Shown here one piece after another: positions 16,785 through 26,287 of a stretch of 64,000 bases of DNA. The notes beneath the pieces were generated by a model. That model saw only the letters and a program-made list of their open reading frames with translations. It was not told the DNA's origin and made no database searches. Numbering within the stretch: position 1 is the first letter of the stretch; each line of letters opens with the position of its first letter. The DNA comes from Parapedobacter pyrenivorans (GTDB taxonomy: Bacteria; Bacteroidota; Bacteroidia; Sphingobacteriales; Sphingobacteriaceae), in the NCBI RefSeq assembly GCF_014636865.1, contig NZ_BMER01000007.1:192921-256920 (forward strand). Reading direction: 5' to 3'. The translations under genes were made by a program, and so were the position numbers.

Positions 16785-17807
16785 ATGAACGAACATTTGG
16801 ACCCCAATCTCGAAAGGTTATCAAACACGGAGCGTGAGCTGGAAAAGGTGCTGCGCCCGCAAGCTTTTGAAGATTTCACGGGTCAGCAGAAGATATTGGA
16901 TAACCTCAGTATATTCGTGCAAGCTGCCAAGATGCGGGGCGAGGCGTTGGATCATGTATTGCTGCATGGTCCGCCGGGGCTGGGCAAAACGACCCTTTCG
17001 CATATCATTGCCAATGAAATGGGAGTGGGTATCAAAATTACGTCGGGGCCTGTATTAGACAAACCGGGTGATTTGGCCGGCCTATTGACCAACCTGGATG
17101 AGGGTGACGTGCTCTTTATCGATGAGATACACCGGCTTAGCCCATTGGTAGAGGAATACCTTTATTCGGCCATGGAGGATTTCCGCATCGATATTATGCT
17201 CGAAACCGGGCCAAACGCACGCTCGGTACAGATTACCCTGAATCCATTCACGCTCGTTGGAGCGACCACCCGTTCGGGATTGCTTACTGCACCGCTTCGC
17301 GCAAGGTTCGGTATCAATGCACGGTTGGAATATTACGATGCCAAGCTGCTTACCACCATCGTGCTGCGATCGGCCAGTATCCTTCGGACACCCATCACCG
17401 AAGAAGGGGCCTACGAAATTGCCCGAAGGAGCCGTGGAACCCCGCGGATAGCGAATGCCTTGCTTCGGCGAACACGTGATTTTGCACAGATAAAAGGAGA
17501 TGGCAAAATCGATACCCCCATTGCCCAGTATGCGCTGCATGCACTCAATGTGGATGAACACGGCCTCGATGAAATGGATAACCGCATTTTACTGACCATC
17601 ATTGATAAGTTCAAGGGCGGGCCGGTAGGCGTGAAAACCATCGCTACGGCGGTAGGCGAGGATGAAGGAACCATCGAGGAAGTGTATGAGCCGTTTCTCA
17701 TCCAGGAAGGGTATCTAATGCGTACGTCCCGCGGCAGGGAGTGTACCGAATTAGCCTACAAACATTTGGGAAAGCTAAATAACCCGAAAGGCAATACACT
17801 TTTTTGA
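16785..17807 (+). CDS. ruvB: Holliday junction branch migration helicase RuvB
   Basis: A 340-residue AAA+ ATPase, the motor that with RuvA drives Holliday-junction branch migration during recombination repair. Walker A GPPGLGKT is at 62-69 and Walker B with DEIH at 113-116; the arginine-rich sensor segment ([11 protein letters not shown]) and the C-terminal winged helix ([29 protein letters not shown], split: [18 protein letters not shown] then [11 protein letters not shown]) are intact. The length is normal. ruvA and ruvC are not in the window, which is common in Bacteroidota. Confidence 0.97.
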   Translation: MNEHLDPNLERLSNTERELEKVLRPQAFEDFTGQQKILDNLSIFVQAAKMRGEALDHVLLHGPPGLGKTTLSHIIANEMGVGIKITSGPVLDKPGDLAGLLTNLDEGDVLFIDEIHRLSPLVEEYLYSAMEDFRIDIMLETGPNARSVQITLNPFTLVGATTRSGLLTAPLRARFGINARLEYYDAKLLTTIVLRSASILRTPITEEGAYEIARRSRGTPRIANALLRRTRDFAQIKGDGKIDTPIAQYALHALNVDEHGLDEMDNRILLTIIDKFKGGPVGVKTIATAVGEDEGTIEEVYEPFLIQEGYLMRTSRGRECTELAYKHLGKLNNPKGNTLF

Positions 17808-17849
17808 TATTTTTATGCAAAATGGTATAAGTATTGAGGGGATGGGATT

Positions 17850-18620
17850 ATGAAAAGAAGCTCGTTGTTTGCCTTTGTATGTATTGTCGCCTTTCCGTAT
17901 CTCGGTTATTCCCAATTTGGCAACGAGTCGCCCATCCCATATTTCCGGTATTCGGTAACCGCTGGATTGGGTCCAGCGTTGTTATATGGTGATTTGGATA
18001 AACAACAAATCGGCGGTGGGGTATACCTCAGGGGCAATTATTTTCTCACCCATGGGCTGAGCATCGGTTTGGAGTTACAGGAAGGACTGTTGAGGGGAGA
18101 AGATCAGACTGCTATAAATAACGTCAGGAGAAAGACCACGAACTTATACCATTCAGCTACGCTCGGTGTCCGTTTCCAGCCGATCAAATACCTACAGGAC
18201 GACCACCTGCGGCGGATCGAATACCGGCAGTCGTTCGGTAAGCGTACGCTCAATAGTGTGTATGTAGGTGCCGGTATGGGTGCATTGTATAGTTTGCAGT
18301 GGGATAAACGTCGGGTTACTGGGCAATTTCCTTCTACCGATAACAATGGCCAGGAAATTATGGTAAACGGCATATTGCCCACTCATCAAGGCGATAACTA
18401 CGGACTCAGCTATATTGTGAGTACCGATTTCGGATTTGAAGTTCCCCTCCATAACCTCAAACCGGATCTCTTGGACTCTTACATCTGGAATTTGGTGGTC
18501 AACGGTCAACTCAACTTTTCGCTCGACGATGAACTGGATGGCTATAGCGGTGCTTATCCGGGCAACGAAAGTAAAGATGTTTTTGCCCTGCTATCCCTCG
18601 GGGTCAACCTCAGGTTTTAA
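17850..18620 (+). CDS. Outer-membrane beta-barrel protein of unknown function
   Basis: A 256-residue exported protein: signal peptide to about residue 21 (FPYLGYSQ) and a mature part of alternating hydrophobic and aromatic residues typical of an 8-10 strand barrel, ending in LLSLGVNLRF, the terminal strand with the C-terminal Phe that Bam recognises. Glycine-rich turns (VTAGLGPALLYGDL, GAGMGALY) also fit. It resembles the uncharacterised barrel proteins common in Bacteroidota; no transport role can be assigned. Its 3' end overlaps that of the next gene by 30 bases in convergent orientation. Confidence 0.7.
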   Translation: MKRSSLFAFVCIVAFPYLGYSQFGNESPIPYFRYSVTAGLGPALLYGDLDKQQIGGGVYLRGNYFLTHGLSIGLELQEGLLRGEDQTAINNVRRKTTNLYHSATLGVRFQPIKYLQDDHLRRIEYRQSFGKRTLNSVYVGAGMGALYSLQWDKRRVTGQFPSTDNNGQEIMVNGILPTHQGDNYGLSYIVSTDFGFEVPLHNLKPDLLDSYIWNLVVNGQLNFSLDDELDGYSGAYPGNESKDVFALLSLGVNLRF

Positions 18621-19172
18621 CCGGTTCAGTTTTTCCAGCACGTTCTTGCCGCGGCTTTGCAAGGCAGCCGAGCCATCGCGCATGAGGAATTCAATCTGAT
18701 GCTTCAATTCTTCTCGTATCCATCCAAACTCCCGGCTCATGTACAGGAGGATATCCATGCAGTTGGCCTGTACGGCTACGGTCGTACGCGGGGCGATGAG
18801 CCACCCAAAAACGGTCTCCACTAATAGCTCGCGTTCAATCTGCGAATATGCTTCCTGGTATAATTCTGGAGCCTTGGGATGGGCTATCACCATCAGTATC
18901 TTCGTGAAGTGGCGTTGGCAACTGGCGTTTTTCTGCTCAGGCAAACGGGAAATGAACGTATCGAAAACAGGCATGAATCGCTCAGGATAACGGGAAGCGA
19001 TATGCTCCAATACGTAAGCGGCATAAAACGCGATGGAATCATTCTTTTCGTAAAAACACACGTCATGCAGCAGCGTTGCGGAGATCGTGTCATCCTCGCC
19101 CAGGCTAATCAAAGCCGGTACCTTAATTTTGGCCACAATGGGCAACCGATCGATAAGCGTCTGTTGGTCCAC
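18591..19172 (-). CDS. Uncharacterised helical (HEAT-like) protein
   Basis: A 193-residue soluble protein with no signal peptide, predicted from its sequence pattern to be all-helical: repeated ~35-residue units with leucine, alanine and tyrosine at helix faces (LLHDVCFYEKNDSIAFYAAY, VLEHIASRYPERFMPVFDTF). These look like HEAT repeats, a scaffold for binding proteins, but I cannot name the family. It follows the DUF4287 gene by 13 bases on the same strand and probably shares its transcript. Its 3' end overlaps the convergent barrel gene by 30 bases. Confidence 0.7.
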   Translation of the reverse strand: MDQQTLIDRLPIVAKIKVPALISLGEDDTISATLLHDVCFYEKNDSIAFYAAYVLEHIASRYPERFMPVFDTFISRLPEQKNASCQRHFTKILMVIAHPKAPELYQEAYSQIERELLVETVFGWLIAPRTTVAVQANCMDILLYMSREFGWIREELKHQIEFLMRDGSAALQSRGKNVLEKLNRLKPEVDPEG

Positions 19173-19185
19173 GCTTATAGATTAT

Positions 19186-19416
19186 TCATTCACTATCTTC
19201 ATTTTTTATCCCTTTTAATAACGCATAGATTGCCATGGCGTGTCCGTGGCCAAGCGAAAAGTCGGTTTTCAGCCAATCTACGACTTGCCCGGCTTTTATT
19301 CCGACCTTCAGTATCCCGTTTTCAGTAAGGTCTTTTTCAGCCGCCAATTGCCGGAAGTCTATCGGATCCTTACCCGTTTTTTCTTTGATGGACTTGAGGT
19401 AACTCTGAAATGACAT
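19186..19416 (-). CDS. DUF4287 domain protein
   Basis: A 76-residue soluble protein that is almost entirely one DUF4287 domain: an N-terminal SFQSYLKSIKEKTGKDP, a middle LKVGIKAGQVVDWLKTDFS, and the conserved GHGHAMAIYALLKG near the C-terminus. The function of the family is unknown; it also occurs fused to DUF5655-type domains in other bacteria. It lies upstream of the HEAT-like gene on the same strand, and a possible small membrane-protein ORF overlaps its 5' end. Confidence 0.85.
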   Translation of the reverse strand: MSFQSYLKSIKEKTGKDPIDFRQLAAEKDLTENGILKVGIKAGQVVDWLKTDFSLGHGHAMAIYALLKGIKNEDSE

Positions 19417-19540
19417 CTCGTTTTGCTTTTAGTAGTTTGTGTCGATAAATATACGATACAAAGAGGACAATGAATGCCACCAGCGGATAAAATACACAAA
19501 CAATCCAACCCGTTTCCTGTTTAATTGGTAAATACAACAT
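19370..19540 (-). CDS. Possible small single-span membrane protein
   Basis: A 56-codon frame from ATG 19540 that begins MLYLPIKQETGWIVCVF and carries one clear transmembrane helix (CVFYPLVAFIVLFVSYIY) followed by a basic cytoplasmic tail (RHKLLKAKR), the positive-inside pattern of a real membrane protein. Its start codon abuts the start of the divergent FAD oxidoreductase (the two meet as CATATG), and its end overlaps the DUF4287 gene by 47 bases in another frame, so translation could be coupled. Without homologues it may also be chance. Frames that extend further upstream on this strand are shadows of the oxidoreductase. Confidence 0.35.
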   Translation of the reverse strand: MLYLPIKQETGWIVCVFYPLVAFIVLFVSYIYRHKLLKAKRDVISELPQVHQRKNG

Positions 19541-20755
19541 ATGGACCTGCATTCCGGCCTTGCTTATTGGATAGTGAAAAACAAGCTGTATGACTATTTC
19601 AACCCGCTCCGGGATGATTATGCAGTCGATGTGGCTATTATCGGCTCGGGTATCACGGGTGCGTTGGTGGCACATGAACTGTGCGCGGCGGGTATTCCCT
19701 GTGCCGTATTTGATAAACGGACTATTGCAACGGGTAGTACCGCCGCAAGCACCTCGCAGCTGCAATACGAAATCGATGTACCCTTGTGCGAAATGATCGA
19801 TGATGTGGGTGAGCGCATAGCGGTCGCCGCCTACCACGCCAGCCTGCAGTCCATTTCCGATATGGAGAAGGTATTCGACGCCACACGGGTACGTCCCGAT
19901 TTCAAACGCGTGCCCAGTATTTTTCTAGCCAGCAATAGACGAGGGCTCCGCCTCCTCGAACGGGAGTATGAAATCCGGAAGAAGCATCGGCTTCCTGTAG
20001 ATTTCCTAAACAACGACGCGTTGTTTGCAACGCATCGGATCAATGGTTACGGTGCATTGAAGAATAACGAGGCAGCACAGATGGACTGTTATAAAGCAGC
20101 TACCGGACTTCTCAAACATCACCTGGCGAATGGTGGCCTCTCGCTTTTTTCGCATACGGATGTTATGGATTATCAGCAAACAAGAGGTGGATACGAACTG
20201 TTGACCGATGCGGGGCGGAGGGTTCGCTGTAAGTATATGGTCATCGCAGCCGGTTTTGAAGCGGGGAAATTTCTGCCCGAACAGGTAATGGATCTGACGT
20301 CTACATATGCGTTGATATCACAACCGGTAGATCCTGCTCAGCTGTGGCCGGAACGCAGCTTGATTTGGGAAACAGCAAAGCCTTATTTCTACATGCGCAC
20401 CACACCCGACAACCGGATGATGATTGGGGGCGAGGATGTGCCGTTCCGGAATCCCGAACGGCGGGATCGGCTACTGCGTTGGAAAATAAAAAGGCTTGAG
20501 AAACAATTCAATGCTATTTATCCGAAAATCCAATTCACTACAGATATGGCCTGGTGTGGCACGTTCAGCTCCACGAAAGACGGCTTGCCTTTCATTGGCC
20601 ACTGGCCGGGCAGGAAACGTATGTTTTTTGCGTTGGGTTATGGCGGGAATGGCATTACCTTCAGCATGATTGCCGCGCAGGTCATCCGCAATAAACTGAT
20701 GGGTGTGAAAGACGAACGTGAACAGGTATTCGGGTTTGAACGCAGGGATTTATAA
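19541..20755 (+). CDS. FAD-dependent oxidoreductase (DAO/GlyOx-like)
   Basis: A 404-residue flavoprotein of the D-amino-acid-oxidase fold. The dinucleotide-binding motif GSGITG is at 35-40 (VDVAIIGSGITGALVAHEL), followed by the ribose-binding acidic end in AVFDKR and the FAD signature GSTAAST. The C-terminal FAD contact is seen in FFALGYGGNGITFS. Members oxidise amines or amino acids with O2 or another acceptor; this Bacteroidota subgroup (starting MDL-SG) has no defined substrate. No signal peptide is present. It is divergent from the small gene group to its left with no spacer. Confidence 0.88.
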   Translation: MDLHSGLAYWIVKNKLYDYFNPLRDDYAVDVAIIGSGITGALVAHELCAAGIPCAVFDKRTIATGSTAASTSQLQYEIDVPLCEMIDDVGERIAVAAYHASLQSISDMEKVFDATRVRPDFKRVPSIFLASNRRGLRLLEREYEIRKKHRLPVDFLNNDALFATHRINGYGALKNNEAAQMDCYKAATGLLKHHLANGGLSLFSHTDVMDYQQTRGGYELLTDAGRRVRCKYMVIAAGFEAGKFLPEQVMDLTSTYALISQPVDPAQLWPERSLIWETAKPYFYMRTTPDNRMMIGGEDVPFRNPERRDRLLRWKIKRLEKQFNAIYPKIQFTTDMAWCGTFSSTKDGLPFIGHWPGRKRMFFALGYGGNGITFSMIAAQVIRNKLMGVKDEREQVFGFERRDL

Positions 20756-20760
20756 TTGAA

Positions 20761-20807
20761 AATGGTTAATTGCCAATGCCATTTTTAGGTATTGACAATT
20801 AACCATT
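20761..20807. terminator. Long inverted repeat between convergent genes
   Basis: AATGGTTAATTG (20761-20772) pairs perfectly with CAATTAACCATT (20796-20807); five further inner pairs extend the stem beyond one C-A mismatch, leaving a 13-base loop. It fills the space between the oxidoreductase and xylA 3' ends and probably serves both as a terminator, though no long T-run follows. Confidence 0.5.
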
Positions 20808-20820
20808 CATCACAAAGCCA

Positions 20821-22152
20821 TTAAATATACCGGTTGACGATATTCTCGAATAACTCTTGCTTGCCGCTGGTCGTTGCAGGCTCTCCGGATGCCGCCGCGA
20901 TGTCGCGTAGGTCGGAAAGGCCCAATTTGCCATTCTCGAAATCTTTTCCTTTTCCGGCATCGAACGAAGCATAGCGTTCTGCCCGGAGCTTCCGATAATC
21001 GGATTTTTTCAGGATGTTATCAGCAACGATAAGTGCACGCGCAAAGGTGTCGGCACCACCGATGTGTGCATAGAACAAGTCTGCACGATCCGTGGAATTG
21101 CGGCGTACCTTGGCATCGAAGTTGATGCCACCGCCGGCAAATCCGCCCGCCTCAAGGATGATTAACATGCATTCGGTAAGCTCGTTGATGTTGTTGGGGA
21201 ACTGGTCCGTATCCCAACCGTTTTGGTAATCGCCACGGTTGGCATCCATGGAACCCAACAAACCAGTGTCGGCCGCAACCTGCAATTCGTGTTGGAAAGT
21301 GTGTCCGGCAAGCGTAGCGTGGTTCACTTCGAGGTTGAGTTTGAAATCATCCAGCAGATCGTATTGGCGCAAGAAGCTGATCACCGTTGCCGCATCGTAG
21401 TCATATTGATGCTTGGTGGGTTCACAGGGTTTAGGTTCAATGAAAAATGTACCGTTGAACCCCTGACTACGTGCATAATCCCGGGCGATATGTAGCATCT
21501 GTGCCAGGTGTTCCTGCTCACGCTTCATATCCGTGTTGAGTAAGGTCATATACCCCTCACGTCCACCCCAGAATACATAGTTTTCGCCACCGAGTGCAAT
21601 AGTCGCATCCAAAGCAGCCTTGATCTGCGCACCCGCATGGGCCGTAACCGCGAAATCCGGGTTGGTCGCCGCGCCGTTCATGTAGCGTTTGTGGGAGAAG
21701 AGATTGGCTGTGCCCCACAGTAATTTGACACCGCTGGCAGCTTGTTTCTCCTTCGCGTATTCGACCAAGGTCTGGAGCCGCTTTTCATTTTCAGCGACGT
21801 CATCACCATAATCCACCACGTCCACATCATGGAAGCAATAATAAGGCATGCCGATTTTTGTGAAAAATTCGAATGCCGCATCCATTTTATCCTTTGCCCG
21901 CTGGATGACATCCTGGTGTTCATCCCATGGGAAGAACAACGTCGGACCGCCGAATGGGTCACCGCCATTGCCATTGAACGAATGCCAGTAAGCCACAGCG
22001 AACCGGAGGTGTTCTTCCATGGTCTTGCCTGCGATGGTTTTACCAGCATCGTACCAGCGATATGCCAATGGATTATCTGATTCCGGTCCTTCGTATCCGA
22101 TCTTACCGATACCTTTAAAGTATTCTTTTTCGCCGATTACTACGTTTGACAT
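20821..22152 (-). CDS. xylA: Xylose isomerase
   Basis: A 443-residue class II xylose isomerase (EC 5.3.1.5), which converts D-xylose to D-xylulose with two divalent metals. The catalytic His/Asp pair lies in CFHDVD (H108, D109, D111), the metal and base residues in IEPKPCEP (E239, K241), and the TGxxxE-type motif in [11 protein letters not shown] near the C-terminus. Length and motifs are typical of the Bacteroides-type enzymes. It lies 36 bases downstream of xylB on the same strand, and the pair is divergent from a LacI-type regulator. Confidence 0.97.
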   Translation of the reverse strand: MSNVVIGEKEYFKGIGKIGYEGPESDNPLAYRWYDAGKTIAGKTMEEHLRFAVAYWHSFNGNGGDPFGGPTLFFPWDEHQDVIQRAKDKMDAAFEFFTKIGMPYYCFHDVDVVDYGDDVAENEKRLQTLVEYAKEKQAASGVKLLWGTANLFSHKRYMNGAATNPDFAVTAHAGAQIKAALDATIALGGENYVFWGGREGYMTLLNTDMKREQEHLAQMLHIARDYARSQGFNGTFFIEPKPCEPTKHQYDYDAATVISFLRQYDLLDDFKLNLEVNHATLAGHTFQHELQVAADTGLLGSMDANRGDYQNGWDTDQFPNNINELTECMLIILEAGGFAGGGINFDAKVRRNSTDRADLFYAHIGGADTFARALIVADNILKKSDYRKLRAERYASFDAGKGKDFENGKLGLSDLRDIAAASGEPATTSGKQELFENIVNRYI

Positions 22153-22188
22153 GTTGTTTTTTTTATTAATATGTTTATTCGCTTGTTC

Positions 22189-23706
22189 TTATTCGTTATT
22201 TTCCCGCCCAGTAGTATCCAATTCCTTGGCCAACTGGTCTTCGAGGAGTTGTTTCCACTCTTGGTATAGTGCTTCATAATGGTCGGTACCCTGCGGTTCG
22301 ACGATCGTTAACGCTTTCTGCCGACTGAAGGCTTCGCTGGCGGAAGCGAAAATACCTGCACCGATACCTGCTCCCAATGCAGCGCCCACGCTACCATCAT
22401 TTTCATGTAGTTCCACGGGCACGCCGGTCACGTCTACGAAAATTTCCGTAAACAACTCACTAAGGAACATATTAGCCTGACCCGCACGGATAATGGCGGG
22501 ACTCATTCCGTTTTCCCGAATGATATCGAGCCCGTAGCGGAATGAAAAGGCAATGCCTTCCTGTGAAGCCCGGAAAACATGTGAACGCCCATGGGCATTG
22601 AAATCCAGGTCGATAAACCGTGCGCCGAGGATTTTGTTATGGAGGATGCGCTCAGCCCCATTGCCGAAAGGAAGGATCTTGAGGCCATTGCTGCCCGGGC
22701 TTACCGCCTTGCCGAGGGCATTCATCTGTGGATAGGCGATGCCATGCCCGAAATGATCTTTCACCCACCGGTTGAGTATCCCCGTTCCGTTTATGCATAA
22801 TAGTACACCGGTACGCGGCTCTTCCGGTGTGTAGTTGACGTGAGCAAACGTGTTTACCCGGGATGCCTGATCGTAAATCAATTGGTCGCTCACGGCATAA
22901 ATCACGCCCGAAGTGCCTGCCGTCGCGGCAACTTCCCCGGGTTGCAATACATTGAGAGAAAGTGCGTTGTTGGGCTGGTCGCCGGCTTTGTAGCTTATCG
23001 GGATGCCCGGTCTGAGTCCGAGTTGTACAGCCACGTCCTTCCGCAGCGTCCCGTGTTCGCCAAACAATGGCCGGATTTCCGGGAATATCGCTTCATCGAA
23101 ACCAAAATAATTGATCACGTCTTTGGAAATGCCGTTGGTTTTGAAATCCCAAAACACACCTTCGGAAAGGGCTGATATGCTGGTGGTGGCTGTGCCGGTC
23201 AGCTTGAGGGCAATGTAATCGCCCGGGAGCATGATGTGATGCGCCGCTGCGTAGGTGTCCGGCTCATTTGCTTTTACCCAAGCCCATTTGGACGCCGTAA
23301 AATTACCGGGTGAATTGAGCAGGTGTTCCAAGGCGTATTCCTTGCCGATCTGTGTGAATGCCGCTTCACCGATGTCTACCGCGCGGCTGTCGCACCAGAT
23401 GATGGAATTGCGGAGTGCGTTGCCGTCTTTGTCGACAACCACCAGCCCGTGCATCTGATAGGCAATTCCGATAGCGCCGATATCTTGTGTTTTGAATGAG
23501 GCATCAGCGGTAAGTTGCCGGATGGCCAATACAACCTGCTCCCACCACATATCCGGGGCCTGTTCAGCCCACGTCGGAATAACAGAGAGAATGTTGTTTT
23601 CGTGGTCGTCGGGATAACGGACCGAGGCAACACATGCCTGTGTGTCGGCGTCAACCACCGAAACTTTGATAGATGATGTACCGATATCGATGCCTAATAG
23701 TAACAT
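22189..23706 (-). CDS. xylB: Xylulokinase
   Basis: A 505-residue FGGY-family kinase (EC 2.7.1.17), which phosphorylates D-xylulose to xylulose-5-phosphate for the pentose-phosphate pathway. The N-terminal phosphate loop GIDIGTSS is intact, MHG (QMHGLVVVDKDG) and the adenine-binding GTSGVIYAV segment are present, and IIRAGQAN marks the second ATP domain. The assignment as xylulokinase rather than another FGGY sugar kinase rests mainly on its pairing with xylA. It is the first gene of the operon, with a well-formed promoter and a LacI-type operator directly upstream. Confidence 0.95.
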   Translation of the reverse strand: MLLLGIDIGTSSIKVSVVDADTQACVASVRYPDDHENNILSVIPTWAEQAPDMWWEQVVLAIRQLTADASFKTQDIGAIGIAYQMHGLVVVDKDGNALRNSIIWCDSRAVDIGEAAFTQIGKEYALEHLLNSPGNFTASKWAWVKANEPDTYAAAHHIMLPGDYIALKLTGTATTSISALSEGVFWDFKTNGISKDVINYFGFDEAIFPEIRPLFGEHGTLRKDVAVQLGLRPGIPISYKAGDQPNNALSLNVLQPGEVAATAGTSGVIYAVSDQLIYDQASRVNTFAHVNYTPEEPRTGVLLCINGTGILNRWVKDHFGHGIAYPQMNALGKAVSPGSNGLKILPFGNGAERILHNKILGARFIDLDFNAHGRSHVFRASQEGIAFSFRYGLDIIRENGMSPAIIRAGQANMFLSELFTEIFVDVTGVPVELHENDGSVGAALGAGIGAGIFASASEAFSRQKALTIVEPQGTDHYEALYQEWKQLLEDQLAKELDTTGRENNE

Positions 23707-23730
23707 GGTGGGCTAATACAGATTTTATAA

Positions 23731-23744
23731 TGCTAACGTTGGCA
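23731..23744. promoter_or_regulatory. Candidate operator for the LacI-family regulator of xylBA
   Basis: TGCTAACGTTGGCA is a 14-bp palindrome with the central CG of LacI-family sites (TGCyAACGTTrGCA, a T/G pair the only imperfection). It begins 25 bases before the xylB start and directly follows the -7 box, so a bound regulator would block the xylBA promoter. Confidence 0.7.
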
Positions 23745-23775
23745 TAAAGGTATATATTACATTTTGTATTCCAAA
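23745..23775 (-). promoter_or_regulatory. xylBA promoter
   Basis: On the minus strand: TTTG (23772-23775), a 19-base spacer, then TACCTTTA (23745-23752), one mismatch from TAnnTTTG. This is the standard Bacteroidota promoter layout. The operator covers the expected transcription start. Confidence 0.7.
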
Positions 23776-23849
23776 ATCTATCTTTACTTTTGTTGAAACC
23801 CCATGATCAGGCAAGTGCTTGAACAGCGTATACATTAATTGACATCGGC

Positions 23850-24866
23850 TTGAAGAAGATTACCATTTTAGATATTGCGAAGGAACTTAACATCACGTTT
23901 TCCACGGTAGCACGCGCGCTCAACGATCATCCGGCTATCAGTACAACCACTAAGCAGGCTGTGCGGGAGACGGCCGACCGACTCGGCTACCGGGCCAACA
24001 AGGTGGCTTCTTCTTTGCGTTCAGGCAAGACAAAAATCATCGGCGTGTTGGTGCCCCGGCTCGACGTCACTTTCTTCAGCTCCGTCGTGCATGGCATCGA
24101 AGGGGTAATGAATGAAAACGGCTATACGATATTATTGTATCAATCGCAGGAGTCCATTAAGCAGGAGAACCGTGGAATCGATACGTTTCTCCGTTCGCGG
24201 GTAGACGGTATCATTGCTTCCATTTCCCTGGAGACCGAGGGCGATGGTGGTTACGGTGAAATTAAGGACCGAAATATACCCTTGGCATTTTTCGACCGTG
24301 TACCTCAGGGCCTCGACGTGCCGTCGGTAACGATCGACGATTACCGTGGCGGTTTCATGGCCACTGAGCACCTTATCCAATCCGGATACCGCCGGATCGT
24401 GCACATCAATCAGTACCGGAATATCAATATCTTCAATGAGCGCCTGCGGGGCTACCTCGATGCGCTGAAACAGTATGGGCTTCCCATCGACGAACGCCTC
24501 ATCATCAAAGGAGATTTTTCACCGGAATTCGGCCGTCAGTGTGTACGGAATTTATTGGCCAACGGCATCGACTTCGATGCGATATTCACCTTGGAGGATT
24601 TTACAGCCATGGGGGTGGTGCAGGAGTTGAAAGCCGCCGGAAAGGACATCCCGACGGAAGTCGGCGTTGTAGGATTTGCCAACGAAGCATTTACCAGTTT
24701 GGTAAGCCCCACCGTCTCTACGGTAGATCAGTGTACCGTACAAATGGGAGAGGAAATAGCACGGTTGTTTCTTCGGCTGCTGGAAAGAGGCGACTACTAC
24801 AAGCACAAACCCGAGAAAATTGTGCTAGCGCCTAGCCTGCTGATCAGGGAGAGTTCATCGCGCTAA
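23850..24866 (+). CDS. LacI-family transcriptional regulator of the xylose genes
   Basis: A 338-residue regulator: N-terminal helix-turn-helix in residues 4-23 (ITILDIAKELNITFSTVARAL), the hinge helix in NKVASSLRSGKT, and a periplasmic-binding-protein-like effector domain from about residue 60 (IGVLVPRL, FFDRVPQGLDVPSV). The start is a TTG at 23850, because it places the HTH at the standard distance from the N-terminus and no ATG lies nearby. Divergent placement from xylBA and the palindrome between them indicate local control, with a xylose-derived effector inferred. It probably represses, but activation is possible. Confidence 0.92.
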   Translation: MKKITILDIAKELNITFSTVARALNDHPAISTTTKQAVRETADRLGYRANKVASSLRSGKTKIIGVLVPRLDVTFFSSVVHGIEGVMNENGYTILLYQSQESIKQENRGIDTFLRSRVDGIIASISLETEGDGGYGEIKDRNIPLAFFDRVPQGLDVPSVTIDDYRGGFMATEHLIQSGYRRIVHINQYRNINIFNERLRGYLDALKQYGLPIDERLIIKGDFSPEFGRQCVRNLLANGIDFDAIFTLEDFTAMGVVQELKAAGKDIPTEVGVVGFANEAFTSLVSPTVSTVDQCTVQMGEEIARLFLRLLERGDYYKHKPEKIVLAPSLLIRESSSR

Positions 24867-24888
24867 TCGCCCGGCAGTCGTGTCCGAT

Positions 24889-24918
24889 TTTGATAGTTGC
24901 TTGTTTTTACTAACTTTA
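24889..24918 (+). promoter_or_regulatory. Promoter for the GntP-family symporter
   Basis: TTTG (24889-24892), an 18-base spacer and TAACTTTA (24911-24918; one mismatch from TAnnTTTG) form a good Bacteroidota promoter about 58 bases before the symporter start. Confidence 0.5.
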
Positions 24919-24975
24919 GCCGCGTAGCTATGTCGGAAGATTTCCCTAGTTACGACAACTGATATAACTGTATTT

Positions 24976-26271
24976 ATGGCCATCATTACCGTATTGTTAA
25001 GCATCGCAGCCATTGTGCTGCTGATCACCAAACTAAAATTACATCCCTTTCTGGCATTGTTGCTGGTCAGCATTGTGCTCGGCCTTGCCAGTGGCATGGA
25101 TGCAGATGCCGTGATCAGCTCCATACAGAATGGATTTGGCGGTACCATTGGAAAGATTGGACTGGTGATCATCCTCGGTGTAATGATCGGTGTGTTTCTG
25201 GAGAAAACCGGCGGTGCGTTGGTATTGGCCCAAAAGATGCTGAGCCTGATCGGGAAGCAGCGGGTGATCACAGCCATGGGGATCATTGGTTACATCATTT
25301 CCATCCCGGTTTTTGCCGATAGTGGCTTTGTGTTGTTGTCGGCATTGAATAAGCGGCTGACCAAAAAAGCGGGATTGTCACTGGCCGGCACCGCGGTTGC
25401 CTTGGGTTTGGGGCTAACGTGTACACATGCACTGGTACCACCGACACCGGGTCCGGTAGCTGCAGCGGGTATCCTCAACGCCGACTTGGGGATCGTCATG
25501 GGCCTGGGCATGATTGCCGCGGGAGTGGCATTGGCTGCCGGATTGCTATTCGCTCATAAAATGGCCGTGAAAATTTATGTTGACCCGGGTGAATCGGCTG
25601 GAGAGCCGGAAGGAACAGCTGGTCGTACCCCTGGACTGCTTGTTTCCTCCCTACCCATACTGATTCCGATTTTCCTGATCATCGGGAAATCGTTGTCCGA
25701 TAATCCATTTCTCACATTCTTCGGTGAGCCTGTTATTGCGTTATTGGTAGGGTTTGCACTGTGTTTGCTGCTTCCTAAAAAGCTGGAAAAAAGCATGCTT
25801 TCCACGGATGGATGGGTAAACACGGCCTTAGTCGATTCGGCTACCATCATACTGGTGACCGGTGCTGGTGGGATATTCGGCGCCGTGCTGCAGAACTCGG
25901 GCGTGGCAGGCACATTGGGCGATGCCCTGACGTCATCCAATCTCGGGCTTCTGTTGCCCTTTCTTTTGGCGGCTGCGTTGAAAAGCGCCCAGGGCTCATC
26001 CACCGTGGCATTGATTACCACGGCGTCCGTAATTGCGCCATTGATGGAGTCCTTGGGCTTTGTGAGTGAGTTGGATAAGGCGATTGTTGTCGTTGCTGTG
26101 GGCGCCGGTTCGATGGTTGTATCGCATGTGAACGACAGTTTCTTCTGGGTATTTACCCAGATGAGCAATATGGATGTGAAAACCGGTTACAGATTACAGA
26201 CAATGGGTACGCTGATCATCGGTACAACCGCTATGGCTACCGTATATGTGATGTATTGGTTATTGCATTGA
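24976..26271 (+). CDS. GntP-family gluconate:proton symporter
   Basis: A 431-residue polytopic inner-membrane carrier with about 12 hydrophobic helices, of the GntP family (gluconate, fructuronate and related sugar acids). Family features include the conserved CTHALVPPTPGPVAAAGIL and a C-terminal AAALKSAQGSSTVALITTAS. It follows the xylose regulator in the same direction but has its own likely promoter. No gluconate kinase or sugar-acid dehydratase is in the window, so the substrate, perhaps gluconate or xylonate, is inferred only from the family. Confidence 0.9.
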   Translation: MAIITVLLSIAAIVLLITKLKLHPFLALLLVSIVLGLASGMDADAVISSIQNGFGGTIGKIGLVIILGVMIGVFLEKTGGALVLAQKMLSLIGKQRVITAMGIIGYIISIPVFADSGFVLLSALNKRLTKKAGLSLAGTAVALGLGLTCTHALVPPTPGPVAAAGILNADLGIVMGLGMIAAGVALAAGLLFAHKMAVKIYVDPGESAGEPEGTAGRTPGLLVSSLPILIPIFLIIGKSLSDNPFLTFFGEPVIALLVGFALCLLLPKKLEKSMLSTDGWVNTALVDSATIILVTGAGGIFGAVLQNSGVAGTLGDALTSSNLGLLLPFLLAAALKSAQGSSTVALITTASVIAPLMESLGFVSELDKAIVVVAVGAGSMVVSHVNDSFFWVFTQMSNMDVKTGYRLQTMGTLIIGTTAMATVYVMYWLLH

Positions 26272-26287
26272 TGAAATAAGTGCCGGA

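Noticed and set aside
19541-19837. Upstream extension of the minus-strand frame that carries the small membrane protein
   Set aside because: This part mirrors the oxidoreductase and has no protein-like pattern; only the stretch from 19540 down was kept.
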